DNA of 64,000 bases, from the NCBI RefSeq assembly GCF_000058485.1, contig NC_008278.1, forward strand, positions 3,714,962-3,778,961, read 5' to 3'. Positions within the stretch are counted from its first letter, which is position 1. Each line of letters begins with the position of its first letter. The notes beneath the pieces were generated by a model. It was given only the letters and a program-made list of their open reading frames with translations, did no database searches and was not told where the DNA came from. Made by a program: the position numbers and the translations under genes. This DNA comes from Frankia alni ACN14a. GTDB lineage: Bacteria; Actinomycetota; Actinomycetes; Frankiales; Frankiaceae. Positions 51,084 through 59,624 of this stretch are shown here, one piece after another.

Positions 51084-52133
51084 ATGGCGGAACGCAAGGT
51101 GGCTCTGGTAACCGGGGCGTCGGCGGGAGTCGGACGGGCCACGGCGCTCGCCCTGGCCGATCACGGCTACGACGTCGCACTGCTGGCGCGCGGACGCGCC
51201 GGGCTGCAGACGGCGGCGGCCGAGATCGAGTCGCGCGGAAGGCGCGCGCTCGTCCTGCCCACCGACGTCGCCGACCACGCGGCGGTGGACCGCGCCGCCA
51301 CCACCGTGGAGGACCGACTCGGGCCCCTCGACGTGTGGGTCAACAACGCCATGACGACCAGCTTCGCCCCGCTGGCGCAGACCTCGCCGGCGGACTTCCA
51401 GCGGGCGATCGAGGTCACGTTCCTCGGTCAGGTCTGGGGCACCATGGCCGCGCTGACCAGGATGCGCCCCCGCGACCGCGGCTCGATCGTCAACGTCGGC
51501 TCGGCCCTGGCCTTCATCGGTATCCCGCTGCAGGCCCCGTACTGCGCGGCGAAGTTCGCCAGCCGCGGCTTCTTCGAATCGGCCCGCGCCGAACTGCTGC
51601 ACGACGGCAGCAGAGTCCGGATGTCAATGGTGCACCTGCCCGCGGTCAACACCCCGCAGTTCTCCTGGTGCCACACCTCGCTGGACCGCCACCCCCAGCC
51701 CGTCCCGCCGATCTACCAGCCGGAGCTGTGCGCGAAGGTCATCGTGCGCGCCGCCGTCGACGGCCGCCGCTCGAAAATCATCGGGTCGTGGAACAAGGCC
51801 CTGGTCGCCGCCGGTTCGATCGCTCCCGGCTTCGGCAACCACTACGCCGCCCTGGGCGCGTGGGAGTCCCAGCTCACCGACGCCCCGCTGGCGCCGGACC
51901 GGCCGGACAACCTGCGCGCGCCGGCCGACGGTGACCGCGACGCCGGGGCGCACGGCATCTTCGACGACCGCGCCGGCGGGTTCACCGACCCCGGTTTCCT
52001 GCGCTCGCTGCCCCAGACCGGCCGCACGTTCGCCCGGGCCCTGGTCGCCACCGTCCGAGACCGCCGGCGCCCCCGCGCGCAGCGCCCCCGACCCACGACC
52101 GGCGCCCCCGCGCGGCACACGGCCGACGTCTGA
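51084..52133 (+). CDS. SDR oxidoreductase with extended C-terminus
   Basis: A 349-residue short-chain dehydrogenase. TGASAGVGRA, NNAMTTS (an NNAG variant), VNVGSALAF (Ser) and YCAAKFASRG (Tyr/Lys) are present. It is about 90 residues longer than classical SDRs; the extension ends in Arg/Pro-rich sequence. Similar proteins are common in actinobacterial lipid and steroid catabolism, without known substrates. ATG 51084 follows GGAGG. It is 68 bp downstream of the GH15 gene on the same strand. Confidence 0.87.
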   Translation: MAERKVALVTGASAGVGRATALALADHGYDVALLARGRAGLQTAAAEIESRGRRALVLPTDVADHAAVDRAATTVEDRLGPLDVWVNNAMTTSFAPLAQTSPADFQRAIEVTFLGQVWGTMAALTRMRPRDRGSIVNVGSALAFIGIPLQAPYCAAKFASRGFFESARAELLHDGSRVRMSMVHLPAVNTPQFSWCHTSLDRHPQPVPPIYQPELCAKVIVRAAVDGRRSKIIGSWNKALVAAGSIAPGFGNHYAALGAWESQLTDAPLAPDRPDNLRAPADGDRDAGAHGIFDDRAGGFTDPGFLRSLPQTGRTFARALVATVRDRRRPRAQRPRPTTGAPARHTADV

Positions 52134-52160
52134 GCGAGGCCGGCACGGTCGTGGACGTGA

Positions 52161-52196
52161 CCGCGCGGGCCGGCCGGAACCGGCCGGACCGCGCGG
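52161..52196. terminator. 17-bp stem hairpin, bidirectional terminator
   Basis: CCGCGCGGGCCGGCCGG pairs with CCGGCCGGACCGCGCGG (one mismatch) across an AA centre, between the convergent SDR and amidohydrolase genes. Confidence 0.7.
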
Positions 52197-52216
52197 GTGG
52201 GACTATGCGGGTGGGA

Positions 52217-53509
52217 CTACTGGCCCGAGCTGCCCGTGGCGGCCACGGAGCCGAGCAGCGAGGCGTTGCCGGAGTCGGCCTCCGCCTTGCGGCGACCCAT
52301 GCTCTTGGGCTCGATGTCGACGTCGGCCGCCTCGGCGCGCAGCGCCGCGACGGTGCACTTCTCCCGCGGCCGGATGGCGAAGGGGTCGAACGAGAAGGCC
52401 CGCATCGCGTTCTCATGGGTGATCTTGTTGATGTCGGCGTCCGAGACCCCGGCAAGGTCCTTGAACAGCTTCTCGGGACCGTGCGGCCAGGTGGAGTCCG
52501 AGTGCGGGTAGTCCAGCTCCCACATGATCTTGTCGATGCCGACCTGGTCGCGCAGCTTCACGCCCACCGGGTCGTCGATGAAGCAGGTCCAGATGTGGTC
52601 GTAGAAGACCTGGCTGGGCAGCCGGCCGCCGAGGTCGGTGAACGTCCACGCGTGGTGGTGCTGGTAGACGTAGTCGGCGCGCTCGAGGGCGTAGGGCAGC
52701 CAGCCGATGCCCCCCTCGGACAGGGCCATCTGCAGGTTCGGGATCCGCTTGAAGATCCCGGAGAAGACCAGGTCGGTGACCGCCATCAGGCTGTTCACCG
52801 GGGTCAGGGCGATCATGACCTCCGGCGGCGCGTCCGGGGCGGTGATGTTCATCGACGACGACGAGCCGATGTGGATGCACACGACCACGTTGTTGTCCGC
52901 GCAGGCGCGCAGGAACGGGTCCCAGTACTCGGTGTGGTAGCTCGGCAGGCCCAGCTTGGTCGGGTTCTCGGAGAAGGTCACCGCGCGGGCGCCCTTCGCC
53001 GCGACCCGGCGGACCTCCTCGGCGGCGAGCTCGGGGTCCCACAGCACCGGCAGGCTGATCGGGATCAGCCGGTCCGGGTGGGAGCCGGCCCACTCGTCGA
53101 TGTGCCAGTCGTTGTAGGCGCGCACGCTGGCCAGCGCGAGGTCCTTGTCCTTCGCGCGAAGGAAGAGCTGGCCGCAGAAGTGCGGGAAGGTGGGGAAGTT
53201 GATGCCGGCGAGCACGCCGCCGGCGCTCATGTCCCGCACGCGCTCGTCGGCGTCGTAGCAGCCGGGGCGCATCTGGGCGTACTCGGTGGGGTCGAGCCCG
53301 TACTCCTCCGGGGGACAGCCGGCGACGGCGTTGAGGCCGACGTTCGGGGCGAAGCCGTCCTCGAACGCCCACAGGTCGCCGCCGTTGGGGCCCTTGACGA
53401 TGTGCGGAGCCCGGTCCTTGTACTTCGCCGGGATGTGCGCGTCGAACAGCGTGGGCGGTTCCACGACGTGGTCGTCGACGCTGATCAGAATAAGGTCTTC
53501 GACCTGCAT
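52217..53509 (-). CDS. ACMSD-like amidohydrolase (copy A)
   Basis: A 430-residue metal-dependent TIM-barrel hydrolase of the amidohydrolase_2/ACMSD family (hydrolases and non-oxidative decarboxylases). Seen: LISVDDHVVEPPTLFDAHIP (D-x-H metal motif), RAYNDWHIDEWAGSHPDRLI, VVCIHIGSSS (metal His), LSEGGIGWLPYALERADYVY and MWELDYPHSDSTWPHGPEKL (catalytic Asp). It is a clear paralogue of copy B at 57116-58402. The ATG at 53509 follows GGAGTG. Probably a decarboxylase or hydrolase in the degradative pathway of this block. Confidence 0.9.
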   Translation of the reverse strand: MQVEDLILISVDDHVVEPPTLFDAHIPAKYKDRAPHIVKGPNGGDLWAFEDGFAPNVGLNAVAGCPPEEYGLDPTEYAQMRPGCYDADERVRDMSAGGVLAGINFPTFPHFCGQLFLRAKDKDLALASVRAYNDWHIDEWAGSHPDRLIPISLPVLWDPELAAEEVRRVAAKGARAVTFSENPTKLGLPSYHTEYWDPFLRACADNNVVVCIHIGSSSSMNITAPDAPPEVMIALTPVNSLMAVTDLVFSGIFKRIPNLQMALSEGGIGWLPYALERADYVYQHHHAWTFTDLGGRLPSQVFYDHIWTCFIDDPVGVKLRDQVGIDKIMWELDYPHSDSTWPHGPEKLFKDLAGVSDADINKITHENAMRAFSFDPFAIRPREKCTVAALRAEAADVDIEPKSMGRRKAEADSGNASLLGSVAATGSSGQ

Positions 53510-53629
53510 GACACTCCTTGACGCTTGCGGAGGACGGAGGAACGCACCAGATGCCTCCCAGCTCCTCGTCGGTGAACGTGACGCAGCTCTATGAGCTGTA
53601 ACACTACTAAGACTACCGTCAGGATGAGG

Positions 53630-53701
53630 GCGTTGTCAGTGATGGAAGCGTCTTCAGTGATGGAAGCGTTGTCGGCGATGAAAGCGTTGTCAGCGATGAG
53701 G
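53630..53701. repeat. Four 18-bp tandem repeats upstream of amidohydrolase A
   Basis: Units close to GCGTTGTCAGTGATGGAA begin at 53630, 53648, 53666 and 53684, with a partial fifth. They lie 120 bp upstream of the amidohydrolase start and just beyond the end of the next gene; the role is unknown. Confidence 0.85.
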
Positions 53702-53766
53702 GCGTTGGCGGGGACGGAAGAGCTGCCGGCCTCGGACCGCCGGGGGCGGCCCGATCCCGGCGGGGC

Positions 53767-54564
53767 TCAGAACGCCGAGCGGTGGTGGCCGCCGTCGACC
53801 TCGATCCAGTTGCCGGTGACGTAGCCGGCCTGCTCCGAGCACAGGTAGACGATCATCGAGGCGATCTCGTCCGGGCGGCCGAGGCGCGCGGCGGGCACCC
53901 CGGCGTTGGTGCGCATCCACTCGCGGCGGGCGTCGGCGTCGTGCACGCCGACGTTGGCGTCCATGTACGCGATCGCGTTGGCGGTCTCGATCCAGCCCGG
54001 CGCGACCGTGTTCACGGTGATGCCGTAGCGGGCGTACTCGTCGGAGACGGTCTTGAGCAGGCCGATCGTCGACGGGCGGGTGGCGTTGGCGATGGCGTGG
54101 TGGATCGCGCCCACCGGCTCCTTGGCGGTCGCCGAGCCGATGTGGACGAAGCGGCCCCAGCCGGCCTCGCGCATCCCGGGCAGCACGGCGTGCAGCAGGT
54201 AGACCTGGCTCATCGTGTAGCTGCGGAACGACTCGACATAGTGCTCGGGCTCGGTGATGTCCTCGAAGTCGCCCGGAATGTTGAACACGGTCTGGCCGAT
54301 CACGATCAGCGGCGGCCCGAACGTCGCCGTGACCTCGGCGACCGCCCGGTCGACGTCGGCGCGGTCGGTGAGGTCGGCCGACACCCCGATCGCGGTGCCG
54401 CCGTCGGCCGTGATCTGCTCGACGGCCTCGTCGATGGCGGTCTTCGTCCGGGCGACGATCGCCACCTTGCAGCCTTCGGCGGCCAGCAGGCGGGCGGCCT
54501 CGCGGCCCATCCCCTTGCTCCCGCCGGTTAAGAAGACGACCTTGCCGGCGATCCCGAGATCCAT
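53767..54564 (-). CDS. Atypical SDR lacking the YxxxK pair
   Basis: A 265-residue SDR. The cofactor loop TGGSKGMGRE and C-terminal GYVTGNWIEVDGGHHRSAF are normal. The NNAG stretch is replaced by IGQTVF, and where YxxxK should be the sequence reads HHAIANATRPSTIGLLK, so the catalytic Tyr and Lys are missing. Similar SDRs with an N-A-T/V-R stretch are known and some are active with other residues. The ATG at 54564 follows AGGAGG. It may share control with the divergent CaiB gene, as two palindromes lie between them. Confidence 0.87.
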   Translation of the reverse strand: MDLGIAGKVVFLTGGSKGMGREAARLLAAEGCKVAIVARTKTAIDEAVEQITADGGTAIGVSADLTDRADVDRAVAEVTATFGPPLIVIGQTVFNIPGDFEDITEPEHYVESFRSYTMSQVYLLHAVLPGMREAGWGRFVHIGSATAKEPVGAIHHAIANATRPSTIGLLKTVSDEYARYGITVNTVAPGWIETANAIAYMDANVGVHDADARREWMRTNAGVPAARLGRPDEIASMIVYLCSEQAGYVTGNWIEVDGGHHRSAF

Positions 54565-54723
54565 GCGTTGTGCCTCCTGGGCGTGGGTGCCCGCTCGCCC
54601 GCCGGCCTGCGGCCGGGGCGTCGGGTGGTCAGGTGGGGAACGGCGGTCGGCTCCCGGGGCCCCGCGCCTCGCGGCGGGGTTCGCGGCGGGGAACGAGGTG
54701 TGGTCAAGCCGGCAGCCGCGATG

Positions 54724-54738
54724 TAGAACACAATTCTA
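54724..54738. promoter_or_regulatory. TAGAA-N5-TTCTA palindrome
   Basis: TAGAACACAATTCTA resembles the TetR-type operators (TAGAAC-x-GTTCTA) of actinobacterial lipid/steroid regulators. It is 160 bp upstream of the atypical SDR gene. Confidence 0.45.
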
Positions 54739-54831
54739 GGAACGTCCTGGCGGGAGCGTCAACGCATCGGCGGCGCGGCCACGCGGGGCGTGGGCGGCCG
54801 AACCGGCCCCCGTGCCGGGCTGGTGCGGGGG

Positions 54832-54855
54832 AAACTTGATGCTTCCGTCAAGTTT
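54832..54855. promoter_or_regulatory. 24-bp perfect inverted repeat upstream of CaiB
   Basis: AAACTTGA-TGCTTCCG-TCAAGTTT: perfect eight-base arms with an eight-base spacer, 107 bp upstream of the CaiB start. The spacer plus one arm reappears, with 14 of 16 bases matching, at 62992-63007 upstream of the VOC gene. Confidence 0.6.
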
Positions 54856-54961
54856 CGGTCGCCCTGACGAACTGACGAACGGACGAGGTGATCCCGAACT
54901 CCGGTGATCATCATGGGGTGCGGCCGGCCGGCCGACCACAGGGAGACCAGGTGTTGATCTT

Positions 54962-56173
54962 ATGACGTTTCCCCTCGCGGGTATCAGGGTGCTGGAGTTC
55001 TCCGAGCACGGTTTCGTGCCGTCCGCCGCGGCGGCGCTGGCCGACTTCGGCGCGGACGTCGTCAAGCTGGAACGGCCCACCGGCGATCCGATGCGCCAGA
55101 TCCACGCCAACCGCCTCGTGCCCGAGGCCGACGGTGAGGAGTTCATGTTCGAGCTGGTCAACCGCAACAAGCGGGGCGTCGCGCTCGACGTGGAGACGGC
55201 GGCCGGCCGGGCCGTGTTCGAACGGCTCGTCCGCTGGGCGGACGTCTACATCACCAACCAGCTGCCCCGGGTGCGCCGCAAGCTGCGCACCGAACCCGCG
55301 GACCTGCTGGCCCTCAACCCGAAGCTCGTCGTGGCCAAGGGCCACGGCCAGGGCCAGGCCGGCCCGGACGCCGAGGCCGGCGGCTACGACGGGGTCTCCT
55401 ACTGGGCCCGCGGCGGCGTCGCCCACGTGCTCACCGCGCCGGACGCGCCGGAGCCGACGATGCAGCGCCCGGCCCTCGGTGACGTGCCGACGGGCATGTT
55501 CCTCGCGGGCGCGGTCTGCGCCGCCCTCGTCGGAGTCCTGCGCACCGGCAAGGGCGTCGTCGTCGACACCGCCCTGCTGAACGGCGCGACCTGGACGATG
55601 GGCCCCGACCTGGCCTACAGCTCGCTGACCGGCCGCCAGATGCAGATGACCGGCGGCGGCCCGCGCAGCCCCCTGGTCAACACCTACCGCACCGGCGACG
55701 GCCGCTTCGTCAACCTCGTGATGCTCGACGAGGCCCGCTACTGGGCGCCCGCCTGCACCGCCGTCGGTCTGCCCGAGCTGATCGACGCCTACCCGGACGC
55801 CGCGTCGCGCCGGGCCGCCTGGGGCGAGCTGGGCGAGGCGTTCCGCGCGGCGATCGGCGCGCTCACCCGCGCCGAGTTCGACGCCCGGCTGCGGGAGCAG
55901 GACTGCATCTTCTCGTTCTACGCGGTGCCCGAGGAGGTCGTCGCCGACCCGGCCGTCGTCGACAACGGCTACCTCATGGCCCATCCGACCCGCCCCGGGC
56001 TGCGCCTGCCCGCCGCGCCGGCCCAGTTCGACGACGCGCATCCGGTGATGCGCCTGGGCGCGCCCGCGCTCGGCGAGCACTCCCGCGAGGTGCTGCGCGA
56101 GGTGGGCTACGACACCGACGAGATCGACCGTCTGGTCAAGGACGGCGTCCTCGGCAGCCCCCCGGCCGCCTGA
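54962..56173 (+). CDS. CaiB/BaiF-type CoA transferase (class III)
   Basis: A 403-residue class III CoA transferase. Seen: GIRVLEFSEHGFVPSAAAAL, DFGADVVKLERPTGDPMRQI, LVNRNKRGVALDV, and GGYDGVSYWARGGVAHVL, which carries the catalytic Asp that forms the aspartyl-CoA intermediate. It activates a carboxylic acid by transfer of CoA. It faces the atypical SDR gene and is the only + strand enzyme in this part of the catabolic block. ATG 54962 is the first Met at the family start; its ribosome binding site is weak. Confidence 0.9.
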   Translation: MTFPLAGIRVLEFSEHGFVPSAAAALADFGADVVKLERPTGDPMRQIHANRLVPEADGEEFMFELVNRNKRGVALDVETAAGRAVFERLVRWADVYITNQLPRVRRKLRTEPADLLALNPKLVVAKGHGQGQAGPDAEAGGYDGVSYWARGGVAHVLTAPDAPEPTMQRPALGDVPTGMFLAGAVCAALVGVLRTGKGVVVDTALLNGATWTMGPDLAYSSLTGRQMQMTGGGPRSPLVNTYRTGDGRFVNLVMLDEARYWAPACTAVGLPELIDAYPDAASRRAAWGELGEAFRAAIGALTRAEFDARLREQDCIFSFYAVPEEVVADPAVVDNGYLMAHPTRPGLRLPAAPAQFDDAHPVMRLGAPALGEHSREVLREVGYDTDEIDRLVKDGVLGSPPAA

Positions 56174-56190
56174 CCCGCCGCCCGTGACCC

Positions 56191-56226
56191 GGGCCGGATC
56201 CGCCGGTCGCCCAGCGGATCCGGCCC
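56191..56226. terminator. 13-bp perfect stem hairpin, bidirectional terminator
   Basis: GGGCCGGATCCGC (56191-56203) pairs with GCGGATCCGGCCC (56214-56226) over a 10-base loop between the convergent CaiB and SDR genes. Confidence 0.7.
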
Positions 56227-56241
56227 GCCTGCCCGCGACCG

Positions 56242-57060
56242 CTAGCCGGCGACCGGCTCGTGGGGGACGACGCGGGGGACGACCGGCTGGTGGCTGGTCG
56301 CGCCGCCGTCGACGGTGAGCTGCGTGCCGGTGACGTACTTCGACTCGTCGGCCGCCAGGTAGACCGCGGCGGCGGCGATGTCGGCGGGCTCGCCGAGCCG
56401 CGGCAGCGACAGCATGCTGCGGATGACGTGCATGTACTCCTCGTCGGCGAGCAGCTTGCGCATGACGTCGCCCTCGGTGTTGATGAACCCGACGATGATC
56501 GCGTTGGCGCGGATGGAGTCCGGGCCGTAGTCGACCGACATCTGCCGGGTCAGCGCGTTGATCGCACCCTTGGACGCCTGGTAGGCGGGCCGGGAGCGCA
56601 CGGACAGGATGCTCGACGACGCCGAGATGTTGATGATCGAGCCGCCGCCCGCCGTGCGCATGTGCGGGATCGCGTACTTGCTCGCCCACAGCGTCCCGTA
56701 CAGCGCGGTCCGGACGGTGTAGTCCCAGTCCTCGTTGGTGATCTCGTCGACGTGGTTGTCGACGCCGCTGATCGTCACGTCCGTCGCCGCCGCGTTGTTC
56801 ACCAGCACGGTGACCGGGCCATAGGCGTCGACGGTCGCGGCGATGGCACCCGCGACCTCCGACTCGATCTTGTTGTCGGCGCGCACGAAGGTCGCGGTGC
56901 CGCCGGCGTCGCGTAACTCCTTCTCCAGCGTGGTGCCGGTCTCGATGTTGCGCCCGGTGAACGCCACCGCCGCGCCCTCGGCGACGAACATCCGCACGAT
57001 CCCGGCGCCGATGCCGGCGGTGCCGCCGGTGACCAGCGCGACCTTGCCCTGAAGCCTCAT
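56242..57060 (-). CDS. Classical SDR oxidoreductase
   Basis: A 272-residue SDR with TGGTAGIGAG, NNAAATD, NISASSSILS (Ser) and YQASKGAINA (Tyr/Lys), plus KYVTGTQLTVDGGATSH near the end. It should be an active NAD(P)-dependent alcohol dehydrogenase. It is the last gene of a minus-strand operon after the PanC-like and amidohydrolase B genes, 55 bp downstream of the latter. ATG 57060 follows GAGAGGA. The substrate is unknown. Confidence 0.9.
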   Translation of the reverse strand: MRLQGKVALVTGGTAGIGAGIVRMFVAEGAAVAFTGRNIETGTTLEKELRDAGGTATFVRADNKIESEVAGAIAATVDAYGPVTVLVNNAAATDVTISGVDNHVDEITNEDWDYTVRTALYGTLWASKYAIPHMRTAGGGSIINISASSSILSVRSRPAYQASKGAINALTRQMSVDYGPDSIRANAIIVGFINTEGDVMRKLLADEEYMHVIRSMLSLPRLGEPADIAAAAVYLAADESKYVTGTQLTVDGGATSHQPVVPRVVPHEPVAG

Positions 57061-57115
57061 CTGCCGTCCTCTCGGTGCGACCGGTACGACCGGACCTGCT
57101 GCTGGTGCGGGGCGC

Positions 57116-58402
57116 TCATCCCCTGCCCGCGGCCTGCACGGCGATCGCGGCCAGCTCGCCCGGGGTGCTGCCGCGGTGCTCGCGCAGGATGTGGCGCAGC
57201 GTCAGGTCGACGTCGGCGCCCTCGGCCCGCAGCGCGGCGACGGTGGAACGCTCGCGCGGGCGGTGGGAGAAGGCGTCGAAGTCGAACGCCCGCAGCGCGT
57301 TGAGGTGCGTGATCGCGTTGACCTCGTCGTCGGGGATGCCGGCCAGCGAGCGGGCCAGCTCCTCGGGGCTGTTCGGCCAGGTCGAGTCGCCGTGCGGGTA
57401 GTCGCACTCCCACATGATCGTGTGCAGGCCGACCCGCTCGCGCAGCACGAGACCGGCCGGGTCGTCGATGAAGCAGCTGTAGATCTGGTCGCGGAACAGC
57501 TCGCTGGGCAGCCGGTCGCCGAGCTCGGTGCCCGTCCACGCGCGGTGGTGGCGGTAGACGTAGTCGCAGCGCTCGAGGGTGTAGGGGATCCAGCCGATGC
57601 CGCCCTCGGACAGCGCGATCCGCAGGTCCGGGTAGCGGGGGAGCACGCCGGAGAACAGCAGGTCGGTCAGGGTCGACTGGGTGTTCATCGGGCTGAGCGC
57701 GATGGAGACCTCCATCGGCGCGTCCTCGGCGGTCACCGGCACCTGCGACGACGAGCCGATGTGCAGGCAGACGACGACGCCCGTCTCGGCGCAGGCCGCC
57801 CAGAACGGGTCCCAGGAGCGGCTGTGCAGGCTCGGCAGGCCGAGCTTCGCCGGGTTCTCCGAGAAGGTCACCGCGCGGCAGCCCTTCGCGGCGACCCGCC
57901 GGATCTCGGCGGCCATGAGCTCGGCGTCCCACAGCGGCATGACGGCCAGCGGGATGATCCGGCCGGGATGCGCGCCGGCCCACTCGTCGATGTGCCAGTC
58001 GTTGTAGGCGCGCACGACGGCGAGTCCGAGCTCGCGGTCGGCGGTGGCCCGGGTGAGGAACTGGCCGCAGAACTGGGCGAACGTCGGGAAGTTCAGGCTG
58101 GCCAGCACCCCGTTGACGTTCATGTCGCGGATGCGCTCGTCGATGTCGTGACACCCCGGCCGCATCTGGTCGAACCGGGTCGGGTCTAAGCCGTAGTCCT
58201 CGGGGCGAACGCCGGCGACCGCGTTGAGGCCGATGTTCGGGGTGATCTGCCCCTCGTAGGTCCAGATCTGGTTGCCGTCGGCGGTCTCGACGACGTGCGG
58301 CGCGCGGTCGCGGTAGCGGGCGGGGATGTGCGCGTCGAACATGGTGGGCGGCTCGACGACGTGGTCGTCGACGCTGACGAGGATGAGGTCACCGACATCC
58401 AT
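57116..58402 (-). CDS. ACMSD-like amidohydrolase (copy B)
   Basis: A 428-residue paralogue of the protein at 52217-53509, aligning along nearly its full length: LVSVDDHVVEPPTMFDAHIP, NDWHIDEWAGAHPGRIIPLA, VVVCLHIGSSSQ, LSEGGIGWIPYTLERCDYVY, MWECDYPHGDSTWPNSPEEL. All metal and catalytic positions are kept. Two such paralogues in one block may work on successive or related substrates, or form a heteromer. It lies between the PanC-like gene and an SDR in one operon. Confidence 0.9.
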   Translation of the reverse strand: MDVGDLILVSVDDHVVEPPTMFDAHIPARYRDRAPHVVETADGNQIWTYEGQITPNIGLNAVAGVRPEDYGLDPTRFDQMRPGCHDIDERIRDMNVNGVLASLNFPTFAQFCGQFLTRATADRELGLAVVRAYNDWHIDEWAGAHPGRIIPLAVMPLWDAELMAAEIRRVAAKGCRAVTFSENPAKLGLPSLHSRSWDPFWAACAETGVVVCLHIGSSSQVPVTAEDAPMEVSIALSPMNTQSTLTDLLFSGVLPRYPDLRIALSEGGIGWIPYTLERCDYVYRHHRAWTGTELGDRLPSELFRDQIYSCFIDDPAGLVLRERVGLHTIMWECDYPHGDSTWPNSPEELARSLAGIPDDEVNAITHLNALRAFDFDAFSHRPRERSTVAALRAEGADVDLTLRHILREHRGSTPGELAAIAVQAAGRG

Positions 58403-58495
58403 GGGGCGCTCCTGTCAGGGGTGGCGGTTGGCGGTTGGCGGTTCGCGGCTGTCAGGCCGTGGCGGCGGGGGCGGGGCGGACGTGGGCCCCGCCGC

Positions 58496-59371
58496 TCAGG
58501 CGGTGGGGACGGTGACGCCGATGTTGTCGACCAGCGGGGTGGTGCCGAAGCGGACCGAGGCGAGCAGGCGGACCTCGCCGTCGCTCGGCCCGCCCTCCGC
58601 GGCCGGGTCGAGGGTGTCCAGCGGGCGCAGCGTCGCGGCCTCGACGGCGACGATGTAGTCCGGGTCGGCGACCGGGCGCAGCCGGGCCAGGGCGACCTCG
58701 GCCGCGGCGCGGGCGTCGCGTTCCCCGGCGGCGATCGCGTCGGCCGCGGCGGTCAGCGCGGCGTACAGCGCCGGCGCGGCGGCGCGCTGCTCGGGGGAGA
58801 GCTTGGTGTTGCGGCTGGAGATCGCCACCCCGTCGGGCTCCCGGCGGGTGGGGCAGCCGATGACCCGCGACGGCAGGTGCAGGTCCTCGGCCATCCGCTG
58901 GAACATCACCAGCTGCTGCCAGTCCTTCTCGCCGAAGAACGTCAGGCAGGGCCCCGCGATGTTGAGCAGGGTCGCGACCATCGTGACGAGCAGCTCCATG
59001 TGCTCGCCCTCGGGCATGCCGGTCAGGTGCCGCAGCATCCCCGGCATGGCCATGAAGGTGTTCGAGGGCCGCTGGTAGAGGTCGTCGCGCATCGGGATGT
59101 AGAAGATGTCGACGCCGGCCGCCTCGAACAGCGCCTGGTCGTGGGCGAGGTCGCGGTTGTAGGCCTGCACGCCGCCGGAGGCCCACTCCAGCTTCAGCGC
59201 CCCGTTCCAGAACACCGCGACGACGTCGCACTCCTTCTTCGCCTGTTCGACCAGGGAGATGTGCCCGGCGTGGGTGCCGCCGCTGGTGCCGACCATGGCG
59301 ACCCGTCGCCCGGCCGCCCGCTCGGCGTCGAGCAGCTCGCGGACCTCGGCATGCTTCTCAGTCGTGATCAT
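58496..59371 (-). CDS. Divergent pantothenate-synthetase-like (PanC family) ligase
   Basis: A 291-residue PanC-fold protein. ATP-binding motifs are kept: HAGH at 34-37, GEKDWQQL at 147-154, and SSRN at 185-188. The pantoate-binding parts are changed: the usual FVNPTQF and YPR segment reads VFWNGALKLEWASGGVQAYN, and the usual RPGHFRG stretch reads TGMPEGEHMELL. So it probably forms an acyl-adenylate of some acid and joins it to an amine, but not pantoate. It heads an operon with amidohydrolase B and an SDR. The promoter carries overlapping palindromes. A degenerate true PanC is the alternative. Confidence 0.8.
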   Translation of the reverse strand: MITTEKHAEVRELLDAERAAGRRVAMVGTSGGTHAGHISLVEQAKKECDVVAVFWNGALKLEWASGGVQAYNRDLAHDQALFEAAGVDIFYIPMRDDLYQRPSNTFMAMPGMLRHLTGMPEGEHMELLVTMVATLLNIAGPCLTFFGEKDWQQLVMFQRMAEDLHLPSRVIGCPTRREPDGVAISSRNTKLSPEQRAAAPALYAALTAAADAIAAGERDARAAAEVALARLRPVADPDYIVAVEAATLRPLDTLDPAAEGGPSDGEVRLLASVRFGTTPLVDNIGVTVPTA

Positions 59372-59485
59372 GACGCGCTCCAGGGTCGAGGATCATCGCC
59401 GCGCTCTTCCGGGGAAAAGGGGCGGGGAAAGATGGTGAGGGGATGTGATGACACTCACGGATCGCTGTCGCCGTGTCAAAGTGCC

Positions 59486-59512
59486 GTTCAGATTACTGAA
59501 CAACTGTTCAGT
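59486..59512. promoter_or_regulatory. Overlapping palindromes upstream of the PanC-like operon
   Basis: GTTCAG-ATTA-CTGAAC (59486-59501) overlaps ACTGAACA-AC-TGTTCAGT (59495-59512); both are perfect inverted repeats, giving three half-sites. This is a classic repressor-operator layout, about 115-140 bp upstream of the PanC-like start codon. Confidence 0.6.
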
Positions 59513-59524
59513 CGACGGACGCGA

Positions 59525-59567
59525 CTGAGCCACCGCGTCGCGACTGCTCGCGAACGCGGTGGCTCAG
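59525..59567. terminator. Hairpin after the enoyl-CoA hydratase operon
   Basis: CTGAGCCACCGCGT (59525-59538) pairs with ACGCGGTGGCTCAG (59554-59567), and TCGCGA segments in the loop can extend the stem. It lies about 60 bp after the hydratase stop codon (minus strand) and insulates that operon from the PanC-like promoter. Confidence 0.65.
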
Positions 59568-59624
59568 GTAGGCAGGAAGGGTTGTGTAGCGGGGTTGTGT
59601 AGCGGGGCTGTGCAGGCCGGGTGG

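Larger units (their letters stand above)
54565..54961. other. Divergent promoter region with two palindromes
   Basis: The 397 bp between the atypical SDR (minus) and the CaiB gene (plus) hold no gene. Palindromes at 54724-54738 and 54832-54855 are annotated separately. Confidence 0.7.
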
